From the NCBI RefSeq assembly GCF_030272615.1, contig NC_081415.1, positions 422,123,757 to 422,187,756 of the forward strand: a stretch of 64,000 nucleotides of DNA. The letters run 5' to 3'. Position numbers and translations under genes: made by a program. Under the pieces are notes generated by a model. It was not told the DNA's origin. It saw only the letters and a list, made by a program, of their open reading frames with translations, and searched no databases. Each line of letters begins with the position of its first letter. The first letter of the stretch is position 1. This document shows positions 47,958-59,550 of the stretch, piece by piece. Origin of the DNA: Cryptomeria japonica. Its lineage: Eukaryota; Streptophyta; Pinopsida; Cupressales; Cupressaceae.

Positions 47958-48176
47958 ATGGAAAGAGCTTTGTTACCGAAAATTTATCCCGCAATCCTTG
48001 ATAGTCGCCATTCTCTAGTGTTGGGTTCCCCTTCTTTGCCCATTCATCCCTACCCAATTCATCTTTCTCGAATCTTACATGCTCGTTTAGCAGATTCATG
48101 GAAGCATATAAACGCTATTTCCCATTCCAAGACGAAGATTGTGTGCCTGTTTGGGAATAAAGGAGGAAATGATAAG
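47958..48176 (+). CDS. Possible lone first exon of a plastid-targeted protein
   Basis: An ATG frame of 73 codons begins MERALLPKIYPAIL and is rich in Ser, Leu, His and Pro with few acidic residues. It ends KIVCLFGNKGGNDK exactly at an AAG/GTGTGT donor in phase 0. A Ser-rich start leading to a CLFG-G-K segment is common in chloroplast proteins. One comparison is the plastid YbaB-type nucleoid protein, but this rests on a few residues only. No second exon is found downstream, so it may be a captured or orphan fragment, or chance. Confidence 0.35.
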
Positions 48177-49314
48177 GTGTGTACACAATTTTGTTTATGA
48201 TTGTTTTTCTGTTGCATTTAATCTGAATCATGTTTAGTTAACATGGGCTTGTAAACTATATTAATCTTCTGTCTTTGATCCGTCGGGACATTTTTGTTGT
48301 TGTTGCTAGAAACCTAACTTCATGCATTTCTTTGAGGTTTACATTTAGACAGAACTTGAAACTACATCACATATGACAATGCCAAGGAAGTTATGGATAA
48401 CCACATAAATTGGGTTCGAACACTAAAAGCATGTCGCTATGGAATTCATGGGGTTTCTGCTTGCTGGGTGTGTCCTTTTTTTTCTTTTAAAGTTTTCTTT
48501 CCAATGGCTTATAATTTTATGTTTTATCTTGTAGTATATGTTTTGCGAGTTTAAGAATTCTTGACAAATTTCATTTCACAATATTCTTCTACATTTCAAA
48601 GATTTTTTTTTTTTTAAGGTCTTGCTCGTGCCAGGAGCTCTCAAATTGGCCTTTGTAACCACGCGCTAATTTCTTTCTAGTTATTCATTCTTCAATTTTT
48701 TCATTCCTTGGTTTTGACCTTCCTTCCAAGCTTGGGGATAAACAACACCGTTGTAATTGTATGCCGGCTGAATAATCCTAGTACCTAGAAGGTACTAGTT
48801 TTTTGCATTACACGTACTGAAAGCTTTGGCAATCTGGAGGTAGGCTTTGGAATTCAAGTCTTCGGGTTGATATTTTAGCGTTTTCTTCCTTACTGTACAG
48901 ATATTGTCGATGGTTTTAGATTCTTTCTGTATGGTTATCTCAACCTTGCAGTTGTTATCTATATGATGCCTGCAATTTTCTAGTGGTTACTATGGTGGAT
49001 AGTCCTGCAATAGGATTTTGTTCCGCATTAATATTCCTCCTATGGAAGAGTTTGGCCTTTTTATTGAAGCTTTATCTTCCCAGCATTTGCTCAATCCAAT
49101 ATACATAAATCTTAGCTATAATGCTGTAGGAAGATACAGAGGGGGCTAGATTCTAATAATCTTACCACACATGGATTCGTGGAAATCAATACTGTTAATT
49201 TCTTAGATTGCAATAGAACAGAGTATGAAACAGTGTGAATGAAAATGTTTCATTTTCAACAACAATTTAGGGGAGTGGATGGAAATGTCATTTTCAACAA
49301 TATCAATAATGGAG
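48177..49314. other. No gene recognised
   Basis: Mixed-composition DNA with T-runs near 48607. No continuation of the upstream exon and no repeat boundary is identified. Confidence 0.45.
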
Positions 49315-49334
49315 TGTAATGTCCCTGCTAATAT
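49315..49334 (+). repeat. LTR-like edge TGTAATGTCCCTGC
   Basis: TGTAATGTCCCT here is identical to the start of the LTR at 63269 (TGTAATGTCCCT), after which the two diverge. It probably marks the edge of an older LTR of the same superfamily. The other end is not found. Confidence 0.4.
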
Positions 49335-51704
49335 AATAGTGTAAATATTCCCTAATCCTCTGTAAATATATAATTTAAGTGGTTTGCTCTGATACCTTTT
49401 TAATATTCCGAGCTAAATTTAAGGCAAATATTTTGACAATTTAAAATTTGGGTTAACAGCATTAACAACTCCAAAATATGCTTAAGACTTCATTATAATT
49501 CCCTAAAAATAAAATACATCAATGTTTGCACAACAACATTTATGATTTATGGTTAAGAATTGAAACTTCAATATTTTACCATATGACACCCAAATTGATT
49601 CTACCAGAAACTAGTTAACCTAGAAAAATTCCTTTACATTTGCAAAAATAAAAATAAATCCTAATCTTAATGGCCGATTCCCAAATAGAAGATAGATTGT
49701 AGAATACATATTTTCCCCTAAACTACTAAACCCTGATTTCGAAACACTAATTTGGCATTAACAAAGAATACCCATTTTACATATTGGGTCCAAAGATTGC
49801 TAAACACATCGCAGAGCTTTCCCTCTAATTACACATGTCTACAAGTAGTTAAAAAAATATTGTAACAATGACAAATACTATGGCATAAATAGTTTGAACT
49901 GACAACACTTGCAATAATTTTGTTCACAAATGCATATGACACTTTAGAACATCTACTGAATAAAGGGTTTGTATAAACATTACATCATATTATCTAGCTG
50001 TTACAATAGCTATTATGAATTGGAACATGAAGGCTTACACCCATGCCCGAATCGATGGTGTGTAAACTAAAAGTTTGTGAGATTTGTAATCATGAAGTTT
50101 AAATATAAACTCCTGGTGAGCTCATTCTCCAACCATAAGGGTTTCGTCCTTTGCTGCACACAATTTTTAGGGGTTTTTGTCTGCAGATTGTTAATAGACT
50201 TGTGAGTTTTCATCCTCAAATCTAGGTGTATGAACAAAAGTCTTCATTGTGATTTCGGGTTAGGGTTTGTTGTGGTTTTCTAGGTCCCCCTTTGTTCCTT
50301 TTGGCTCTTTAACACCTAGATTGGGCATCAAACTTTGCAACAATGGTTGCTAAATCAAGATTGATATGCTATAGGGATTGCCCATATCGATTGAGCATCA
50401 TTTCCCCCTTGATTTGTGCCTAGAATTGTGCTTACATGTGTATAAATGTGTTTGGGAGGCATGGAGGAATGTCCAATGCTAATTGATATTGTCCTCAACC
50501 ATAATGGTGAGGGTCCCTTAGGGTTTGAAACACTAACTATCTCATTAATGGCAGCCAAAGATTGTGTCTTCGCAATGTTGGAAGTACCCATGGACCCATG
50601 TGCCCATTATTAAATGATTTCTTAATGTTCATAGGAAACTTTTTGGAAGATATGCCATACTAAGCATTTAAGGATAGATTGGTCGTGCAAGGAAGTAGGT
50701 GGATGAATAGTGCAAATAGATGGGAGTTTTTGAGTTCAGGGTCCTGTTGGTGTCTGTTTTATCATCTACCAAACATTAGAATAAAATACCCCAAGGATAC
50801 TCTATCCTCTCCAGAAAAACCACCGCTTATGTTTAGATTGCGAGAAGATCATATGGTGATTCCAAGGTCTATATGTGCGAACAAGCGACTTGAGTGGGAT
50901 AGCTTCTTGGGTAGTGTATGCTGAAAATCTCAAGGGGGACTTACGCTTATCAACTGGTGTCATTCACAATCCAGACCTAGGCGAATTGATCAATGACTGC
51001 TCTTTGTTTTTGGATTTTCTGATCTAGGACTTCAAAAAAGATAAAAAAAAAGATAAGGGTTTAGGATTTCTAACTATTGCTAGGCTATTCCTATGAACTC
51101 AAGAGACGGTAAAGACTGGGTGAAACTGGTAACTACACTTTGTTTCGCCACATTGGGACAACTACGCAAAGTGGGTGCAATCTTCTAGGGTTGTGCTTAA
51201 GATTTTCACACTTATGAATAATACCAACAATTGAACAATATTACTCAAAGTAGAAGTTAAGCATCCACATCAAGAGCTCAGGCTAACTTTACACATTGAA
51301 TGAAAATCATCCATCCAACAAAAGTATGAGCAAAATTCACCAATCTAAACTTATCCATCCTTCATTCATCTAACAACTTCAAAGCAAATAACTTAAAGCA
51401 AATTTTTTCAAGTGTTGAAGGGAATATGCAACCATGCAACCATTTAGCAATAATAAGATTTCAAGACAATACTGATAATGAACTTTTATTACTCAAATAG
51501 CTCTAAGCAACAATTTCATAAATCTCTCCACACTGAAATGAAATGAGAGAATGAGTTTATATAGAGTTTTTGAAAACAAATGAATGTTCGAGATCAATCT
51601 AAGATCAACGGTCAAGATCAAGACAACCTAACACTAATTAGAGTTTCCCAAAATAAGATCCAAGATCAACTGCAAATGAGACAAGTGGCACAAGATGCTA
51701 TCTT
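49335..51704. other. Repeat-derived DNA, no gene recognised
   Basis: AT-rich DNA without a recognisable protein. The last 600 bp or so lie downstream of the minus-strand gene at 51705 and may be its 3' non-coding part or the interior of the same repeat. Confidence 0.4.
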
Positions 51705-54700
51705 TTAAGATTGCACCCCCTTCTTCTGATATTCGATGAACTTGGACACAATCTGGTCAACTTCCTCCATTGTGACATGTGGCAACATGTTGATCCTAAA
51801 TTCTAATCCTTCCAAGTCATCTGCACATAGAGCAAAAGTGATTTCCCAATCTAGTTCTTGTTTATGAAAAGCATCTATGATGGACAGGTGGTTCGATGCC
51901 TTAGCCAAATCACTCTTCAAGATTGGTCCTGTGATGGCAAAGAATATGTCTTGTGTTCCGACCTTCAGATTCTCCAATTGAATATCCCTTTCTCGGATAG
52001 TTTCTTTCCCAAGTATCTCTGCAACTATAAGGAAATTCTTGTCCTGAATTGCCTTTATCTGTACTTCTATTCTATCGGCATCAACCTTTACTTTTTCTAA
52101 GACTTCATTCCGTGCAACCAGCGTCCAGTGCCAACTGTTGAAGTCATAGGCAGCCCTTGCTTCAATTATCTTTCCATTCACCAATTCTTGTGATGGGACT
52201 CCTTTCAGCTCTCTAAGGCATGGGATAATTCTATTTTGAATATCTTGGAAGTCAACCCACACTTCTGCTGTGTTCTCAATCCTAGAAAGTAGAGAAGAGG
52301 TTTGTTCATATGCTGATGATATTCCTTCTATAAACGTGGCTGCTTTTTTTCTTGTACTTTCCATCCATTCTTTGGTCTCTCTGGCTGTCACTGCTTCTTC
52401 CTCAGAACCTTTGACTACCTGTTGTGAATTCAAGAGCGGGATAGCTTCTGAACTTGCTTGATCAAGTGGCTTAGTAGTCAAATGTTAATATATTCTCTTA
52501 AGCGCTCAACTTCTCTCTTATATTCTTTCTTCTGATCTGTTTCTTTGTCCAACTTTGCCTTCACGGAAGCAACTGAATTGTCCAGGTCTTCTTTTACTTG
52601 AGTCTTCATGCTTGGTCCCAAGTCATAGGTGGTAATCTCATACTCATGGGGACCAATATCTCCTTTTGCCTTGTCTACCTTTGGCACTGCAATCTGTACT
52701 GTCTTGCATCCTGTTTCATCTCTTTGGATGGTGGAAAATCTTCTGGTTGGCTTCTTTACTGTAGTTTGCTCTAACCTGGCTAAGAAATCAGCCATGTCAT
52801 CTTCTTGTTGTTCTTCTACTACTTGTGTGTTTATTTTCAACCTTTCCTTCAACCAATCAAGAACAGTGGGCTGCTCAATGCCTTCCATTTCTTGATTGCC
52901 CTTTTCACACATGATATCTTGAAGGGTGGAAATCATTCCCTCTTGAAATTCACCTTCCTCAACATCTATTTCATTGTCCGACTCTAGGATCTTTGTGCCA
53001 GTAGGAGACGGTGGTTGTTCATCTTCTTGATGGATCGATTCTACATTCTCCTCATGGATTGGGGAGGGAATTTCCATTTCTGCCGATTGATCAATGGCCA
53101 ATATATCTATGTTTGCGGATGCGGCAAAACGAGACGGTTCTATCCTTTTCTTCTTCAGAGTTGGTCCTTCATTCACAACTGCCTTCCCCTTCTTTTTAGC
53201 ACCTTCAATTGATTTGGCACTTTGAGTTGCTTTCTCTTTCGAAGAATATCCTTCTGCTTCACCCATCAGGTCATAAGTTAAGTTTATATTTCCTTGTTTT
53301 AATTTGTGACATTGCTGATCAACCCACCATCTGGAATATTTTATAACTGGCCGCATCAAAGTGGTCAAGTTTGCATGCTTTGGCTCTGACCATTTGATAG
53401 GAGGCAGAGGTGCATGCTCATCAAAGCCAGGCTGAATATAGTTTGCATCATCTTCTAGCTGATCAGGCACAAAAAAGGCTCAGTCGTTCTGATCAAGCTT
53501 ACTGGCAATCTGGAACATAGTCTTTTCCTGATGTCAAATTCATCTGCAACATCTGCCCAAAAATCTTCTATGTCTGCTCTATGTCTGAATCTTTTTCCAT
53601 TCACTAATCCAATATTGCCGAGAAGATCGAAATTAGCTCTGGATCGGTAGAAGGTAAAGGGATACCATTGCATTTCTAGCCTGGCACTTTCTGCTGCTTG
53701 TGCGGTCGGACAAGATTCCTCCATATTTCCAACAAAGAATGGAAAGGTGATTGCTGCCTTTTGCCTTAATCTTTTGAAGCTTTGATATGTTTCAAGTTGT
53801 CTAAGAACTTCAAGCAAGACCATCCTGTTGGTTGGATAGATTGGAAGTCGGTAAGGATGATTGTCAAAACCTTGGACTCTTTTGTAGGTGAATCTTGGAA
53901 ATTGGATGAACCAGAATCCATACTTGCTGATCAAACTTTTGGTTTCAGGAGATAACCTTTGATGAGTTCCTCCTTGTAATATTCTTGTGATGTACATTAG
54001 GAATGCATCATGCGCCCAATAGCTCTTCTCCTTAAGCTGTAGTTGCGGGTAACAATCATAAGATTTAAATTCACCTTCACCATTACCAACCTCGCCTCTA
54101 CAGATCAGTCCGGAATATTTGTAAGTACTAGCCAATAGGTAGATAATGTAGGAGCTCATGTAGAATGACTTTGTCCTCTCCAAATTTATCAACTGTTCAT
54201 GAAGGTTATTGCTGATTATGCGGGACCAATTGAACATCCAGACTCCTGAGGTAATTGCATCTATGAAGTAGTACATCCATGTCTCAAATGGTGCACCCTT
54301 AGGGCTGCCCATTACTCTATTCAGCAATAAGATAATGTCACCATATTCTTCCTTGAAGTATGGGTGCAGCAAGACCTTTGGTACTTTCCCTTGGGGTCTT
54401 TTCTTTTCCAACCATGATTTGTTAACATTTGCCGCACAGAGTTTAGACTGGGCATCATAAATCTTTTGGGTATCTTCTTTGGTCTTGTAAGAGGTTTTAT
54501 TGTAGCTTGGAATTCCAAACTTTTCTTGAATAGACAGCTTTGAAAGATTAGCTAAAACCCTCCCATTAGGTGCAATGACCTTTCTTGACTGTGCATTGTA
54601 GTGTCTAGCACACTCAACCATCAACTCAGCACATTGTTTAGCCAGAGGAAATCCAGCTGCTTGGATGATGCCATTTCTCATCATCCGACAGGCAATGGGT

Positions 54701-54729
54701 GTCAACAGGTGTCCATCATGCTCGTACAT
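51705..54729 (-). pseudogene. Large minus-strand repeat-type gene in three overlapping frames (about 1,000 aa)
   Basis: The first part (54729-53455) is globular, starts MYEHDGHLLTPIACRMMRNG and includes WMYYFIDAITSGVWMFNWSR and YWAHDAFLMYITRI. The second (53470-52478) has WWVDQQCHKL, then a charged stretch with KKKGKAVV and a Glu-rich middle, ending in a coiled-coil-like KKEYKREVERLREYI. The third (52481-51705) is mainly helical (IEGISSAYEQTSSLLSRIE). The frames meet at a TTTTTTG run near 53475 and at an overlapping TTGA near 52480, so one gene with two frameshifts is likely. No family is recognised. Layout (globular, acidic, coiled coil) resembles retroelement accessory proteins. The upstream minisatellites and repeated flanks suggest an LTR-type element. 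Confidence 0.6.
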
Positions 54730-55890
54730 TTTCTTTTTGAATTATTCTAAATCCACATGTCCAAGGTCAATGTCTGTGATATTCTTTCATTTAGATTTGA
54801 TCTTGGATTCTTGCTAAACTCCTTTATTGGAGAACTTCATTGGTGCTTTTTTGGAAGGTGCTCCTTTGATGCTCATTAACCTTCATAACACACAAAAATT
54901 CAATATTATTTTCAAGATTCGAAGTCTGATTTTTGATCTTTTATCTGAAAATTTCACTTTCAGCTTGTAAGAAGGTTAAATTTTTGTGAAAAAGCAGATT
55001 GAAAGTGAAGGGTTTGGCCAAGAAATTGATAAAATTGAGAGAAATAAGACAAAATAATATAAGTATTCAGTCAATTTCAAATTTTATGTCTCAAAAATTG
55101 ATCTTTGTGACTGAAATTCACCTTTAATTCTGAAAACATGTCTTTAAATCAGAAAAAAACACTTTTCTTGACTTCAACACTTAGAAAAAATTCACTTCTT
55201 CAAAATTCCTCTTCAAAAATCAATTTCCTCAAAAATCTGAGAGAAAATTTCTTCTCAATTGCTCTCCAAATTCTCAACTTGAATAATGAATTTGAAAGTG
55301 ACTGGTTGAGAACATATAGAGTTTAAGGTTTTAAAACTTAGAAGCTTCTTCTTTGTGTTTTTTCTTTTTTTTAATTTTTTATTATTTTTTTGTGTTTTAA
55401 TGTTTTAAATCTTTCCAAAATGGAAAATTTTATCTCTCTCAAATTCATCCTTAATTCAGGAATCTTCTAGAACTTTCTTTTAATTTCCAAAATTCTTGAA
55501 AACATTCTAAGTGTTGAAAAATAATTCTTGAAAAACAATCTTAATTTTGGAAAATAATTAAAAATTTTCATGTGTCAAATTTTTATTTTTCAACCTGTTC
55601 GTTGATGGACGCTTAATTTCATGTGCAATTTTTTGTCAAAATTATTTTTCCTGTAGCAATTTTTCATCTTTCACCTTGGCAAGTTGGTTTTAATGTCAAA
55701 TCTCCAAGTCTTGGGGCGAATTTTTATGTTTGGCTTAGGCATCTTCACATATTCCATTTATACCTAGCCAACTTGTGTTTGATTGAACTTCCAAAGTGTT
55801 TGGACAATTCATTTTGGCCAAATTTTATTTTCTTCTTGGCAAATTTTCATGTCTTCTTGATCTTTGCTTTGGCAAACCTTTCTTTTCTTC
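54730..55890. other. AT-rich upstream region of the minus-strand gene
   Basis: No protein is recognised. The + strand is rich in AAATTTTC/GAAAATTT words. It lies between the gene start and the minisatellite and is likely its 5' non-coding region. Confidence 0.4.
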
Positions 55891-57130
55891 TCCTTAGCCT
55901 AGGCGGACTTCATTTTTTAGCCAGTTTGTTCTTATTTTATTCCACCATGCCTAGGCGGACTTGGTCTCATCTTTGACAAGGCAGACTTTGAAGTGTGTTA
56001 GACATTCTCTTTTACTTGGTGAATTTTACATGCCTTTGGATATTACTTTGCTTTGTGTTTGCTTGACTTGTTCAATGTAGGGCGGACTTTGAATAGGCTT
56101 GGACATCTTTTGTTTTATTTGCTTTTTATCCTTCTTCTGGAGGATTTGGATGCCCTTCTTCCAAACTTGCTTTGCTTGTATTACTCAACCTAGGCGGACT
56201 TTGGTCATGTTCTAGCCAAGGGCGGACTTTGAAATTTGTTGGACAAGGCGGAGTTGGAAGGAGTTTTGCCAACTCTATTTAGCTTTTCTAGAGCCGAGTT
56301 GGAAGACTATGTGCCATCCTTGCTTGCTTTAATTCTCTCCTTGTCTTGGCGGACTTGGAAGAGTGTTTGCCAACCTTTACGTATGCCTAGGCGGACTTGA
56401 GATGTGCCTTGACAATCTTGCTTTATCTTGGCGGATTTTACCAACCTCTTGCCACTTCAACTTCCAAACTTCTTGGGCGGACTTTAGGTTGCTTGTGCCA
56501 CACACTCAGTAGGGTAGACTTTCAAGGTCTTTGGACAAGTGTTTTGATTGTGCCTTCATGCTTTCTTCTCCCTAGGCGAGCTTTATTAATCCTTTGCCAA
56601 GTTCAACCTTGCTTAGGCGGATTTTGGAGGTGTCTAACCAAGGGCGGACTTTATGCCTTGTCAGCTACTTCAACTTTTCCTCTTGGGCGGACTTGGAAGG
56701 GTCTTGGACAAGTTTGCCTTGCGCCTTAGCACATCATGCTCTTCCAAGGGCGGACTTGGAAGAGTCTTTGCCATCTTCACCTTGTGCTAAGGTAGGGCGG
56801 ACTTTGAAGGAGTCTTGCCAAGGCGAACTTGGCATAGCTTGGCCGTGTCTTTCATGTCTAGCTTATGCTTAACCATATGTAGGAGTTTGTTTGACCTTTG
56901 CCAGGAGTTAGTTAACAGATGGTAGGAGTTTGTCGATGCTTGGACATGTTGTCTTGGCTTGAGTTCATCTTTCCTTGCCAAGCCAACTTGGAAGACATTA
57001 TACCAAGGCAAACTTTGAAGCTTGTTGGACATGTTTCAAGGCGGGATTGGAAGATCTCATGCCAAGGTGGACTTGGCTTACTTCATGCCATATCTTGCTT
57101 CCATGCTTGGCTTTGGTGGACTTTGAAGAT
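55890..57130 (-). repeat. Degenerate GGCGGACTT minisatellite
   Basis: At least 15 copies of GGCGGACTTGG/GGCGGACTTTG occur at irregular spacing of about 20-100 bp. They are usually followed by AAG and then TTGCCA or TTGGACA. The region is GC-richer than its surroundings. Open frames through it on both strands are by-products of the repeat. Confidence 0.65.
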
Positions 57131-57236
57131 ATCCTGTCATTAACTATGTCTTGGGCGACTTTGTTCTGGATGCCAATTTTTTCTTCAAATTTGATCAGCC
57201 ATGCTGCAGTCTGGACTTGCCATGTTCATAATTGAT

Positions 57237-57680
57237 CTTCTGGAACAAAACCCTAGGTTCTTGCTTTTTACACTTAAAGACGCGATTTTTCAATTCTAAA
57301 GACATGGGTACTGATCATATGGCTGATTTTTTGGAACAAAACCCTAATTAGGGTTTCCACTTGCTTTTTACCCTTAGAGACCAAATTTTCAAATTCTGAG
57401 AACATGGGTAGCAATAATATGGCTTGAGGATCAAAACCCTAATCTCGAAAAAAAGTAAAAAAAAGCAAACCTTGCTTTTTATACTTAGAAGCAAAATTTC
57501 TCAAATCTGAAGATATGGGTAGGACTGAAATGATCTAAGGAACAAAACCCTAATCTAAAAAAAGCAAAAAATTTGAAGCCCTGCTTTTTATACCTAGAGA
57601 CAAGATTTTCAAATTCTGACATGGGCAGAGATGAAATGACCCGAGGAACAAAACCCATATGCCACTTTCAAAAAAACAAA
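57237..57680. repeat. Tandem repeat of about 100 bp with GGAACAAAACCCTAA
   Basis: Four to five degenerate copies share GGAACAAAACCCTAA, GCTTTTTAYACTTAGAGAC, TTTTCAAATTCTGA and ACATGGGTAG. The CCCTAA pieces are part of this longer unit and not telomeric. Confidence 0.65.
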
Positions 57681-57890
57681 AAAAAACAAAAAAATTCTAA
57701 AAATAGAAAGTTGTCAGAAATGACCCATAGCAATTGCGATCCTTGTCCTTCTAAGCACTTTGACAACACTTATACATGATTCTGAACATGATTTCTCAAC
57801 TTGGCTTGGGATGACTCTAGAAACTCAAACTCAAAACTCTCTCAGAAAATGGACTTATGAAACTGCAGAGCTAGGACAAAACCCCAAAAA

Positions 57891-57947
57891 GCGAAAAATT
57901 GGGGGTCCCCATCTCCGATGGGGCGATGTGTGAATTAGGTCACAACA
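57891..57947 (-). repeat. Element end TGTTGTGACC...CACATCGCCCCAT (minus orientation)
   Basis: Read on the minus strand from 57947, TGTTGTGACC is followed by TTCACACATCGCCCCAT, a GGAGATGGGGACCCCC segment and TTTTTCGCTTTTTG. The same series of landmarks starts at 61483 on the + strand. It is likely the 5' edge (LTR start) of the element that contains the minus-strand gene. Confidence 0.5.
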
Positions 57948-59550
57948 GGTCCATAGATATCTTATGACACATACCACTAGTTAGGGACCAGAGTTTGAGT
58001 AGGAGGCATGTTGGCGAGGTCAAGTCTAAACTTCGATAAGGCAAAGAAAACAAGTGGGGGGGGGGGTGGATGAATGGTATGCTTGGATGAAGAAGTCCAA
58101 TACTTTGATAGGGAGAGAAGAGAAAGCGAACTTGGCAAGAAAGTAATGTCGAGAAGGGAGACCCTGCAATATTGACGACTTGCGTAGACCTAAGATTGGC
58201 TATGCCTTCGTACTTAAGAAATTTTAGGGATCTTAAGCAAATGCATGGGGGATGAAGGGGAAGAACTCATACACAAGTTTGGATCAAGGAAGACGCTAGA
58301 GATAGGAAATGGGTGGTTTGGACTACAACATAGATTATGTAGAAGGGGGACATAATTATGATTGGTTTAAAATCACCTCCCTTCCTTCAAGTATCACCTC
58401 GTAGCTCATATTGTTGGTTGGGGAAGACCCCTTGGGTATAGGATAATAAGAGTTCACATTATTTGTTGATATGAGATTATTCAAAGTGATTGTGAGGTTC
58501 ATACCGCTTCATACTTATGATAGAATTGAAAATTGCCTACCTTCCTTAAAGTGGCAATTGTTACCTACATATTTATTGGTTGGGGAAGATCCCTCAAACA
58601 CAGGATAATGGGAGGTTACTTTATTTGTTGATATGAGATGATTCAAAGTGATTGTGAGTTTCATATTGCTTGGTAAACCTTAAAAACATTATTTACCTTG
58701 CTTGTCTTGGTATAGTAACTTTTATATTTGTAATATTGATGTTGTGGGATGATATTTGTTACCTCATTAGTTTTTTTGAAGGTTTTCAAATTCAAGAATT
58801 GTTGGGAAATCTATCATACATTACTTGTGTATGTTTTGTTAATTTTGTGGTTTGACGATCATTTTAAACTCCTAAAACATTCCATGATTGTAGGATTTTC
58901 CACGAAGCTTAATTCTATGGATGGTTCACCTTTTTGTTGTGTTACACCAATTTAGTTCAAAATCTAGCTTGATCTTGGACTAGTCTGTAAGGGGTGTGGA
59001 CTTTAGTCCAAGTATAGGTCTGGTTCTTTGAGGGCTCTACTTGACGACTGTGAGTTCCTCCTAGGTACATGGATTGTATCGAGTAAGATCGCATTCTGCA
59101 TATGAACTGTGTTCACTAAGGTTTTGCACGGGTTCTAATGAATCATTTGGAAAAATGTACGTCATTCCTTAAACCTATCCCTTTGAGCTTGTGTCCATCT
59201 ATCCTCAAAGATTAGTGAAACACATCACAAAATTCGACTTATAAGTTACTAACTACACATAAAACCATAAGTAATCACTTGATATAAATCATGCTTTCAT
59301 ATTATGTCTATGGTTATCAATGTATCAACTGGATTATGCAATTGATAAGTTGTATTTTTCATGCATAAATTGAGGGTTCTATTGGGAACTTCACCCATTA
59401 AATTGAAGAGCTTAAACAATATATAATAAAAAATTGTAAGATCCAATATAGCTAAAACAACCCAAAAACATAACAAAAACACTCATAGCCAATATAATTG
59501 GAATAACATAAGACATATGTATCAACTTGTAAGGACACTGACACCTTTTT
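57948..59550. repeat. Repeat-derived DNA with a 160-bp duplication
   Basis: About 58378-58510 and 58538-58672 are two copies of a unit sharing TTGGTTGGGGAAGA, ATTTGTTGATATGAGAT and TTCAAAGTGATTGTGAG. A run of ten or more G lies near 58047. No gene is recognised in the rest. Confidence 0.5.

Noticed and set aside
53455-53480. Proven programmed ribosomal frameshift at TTTTTTG
   Set aside because: A slippery-looking run is present, but a single-base indel by decay explains it equally well, and other damage exists; kept only as a question.
57237-57680. Telomere-like CCCTAA words
   Set aside because: They occur once per unit of about 100 bp and never as consecutive TTTAGGG repeats.
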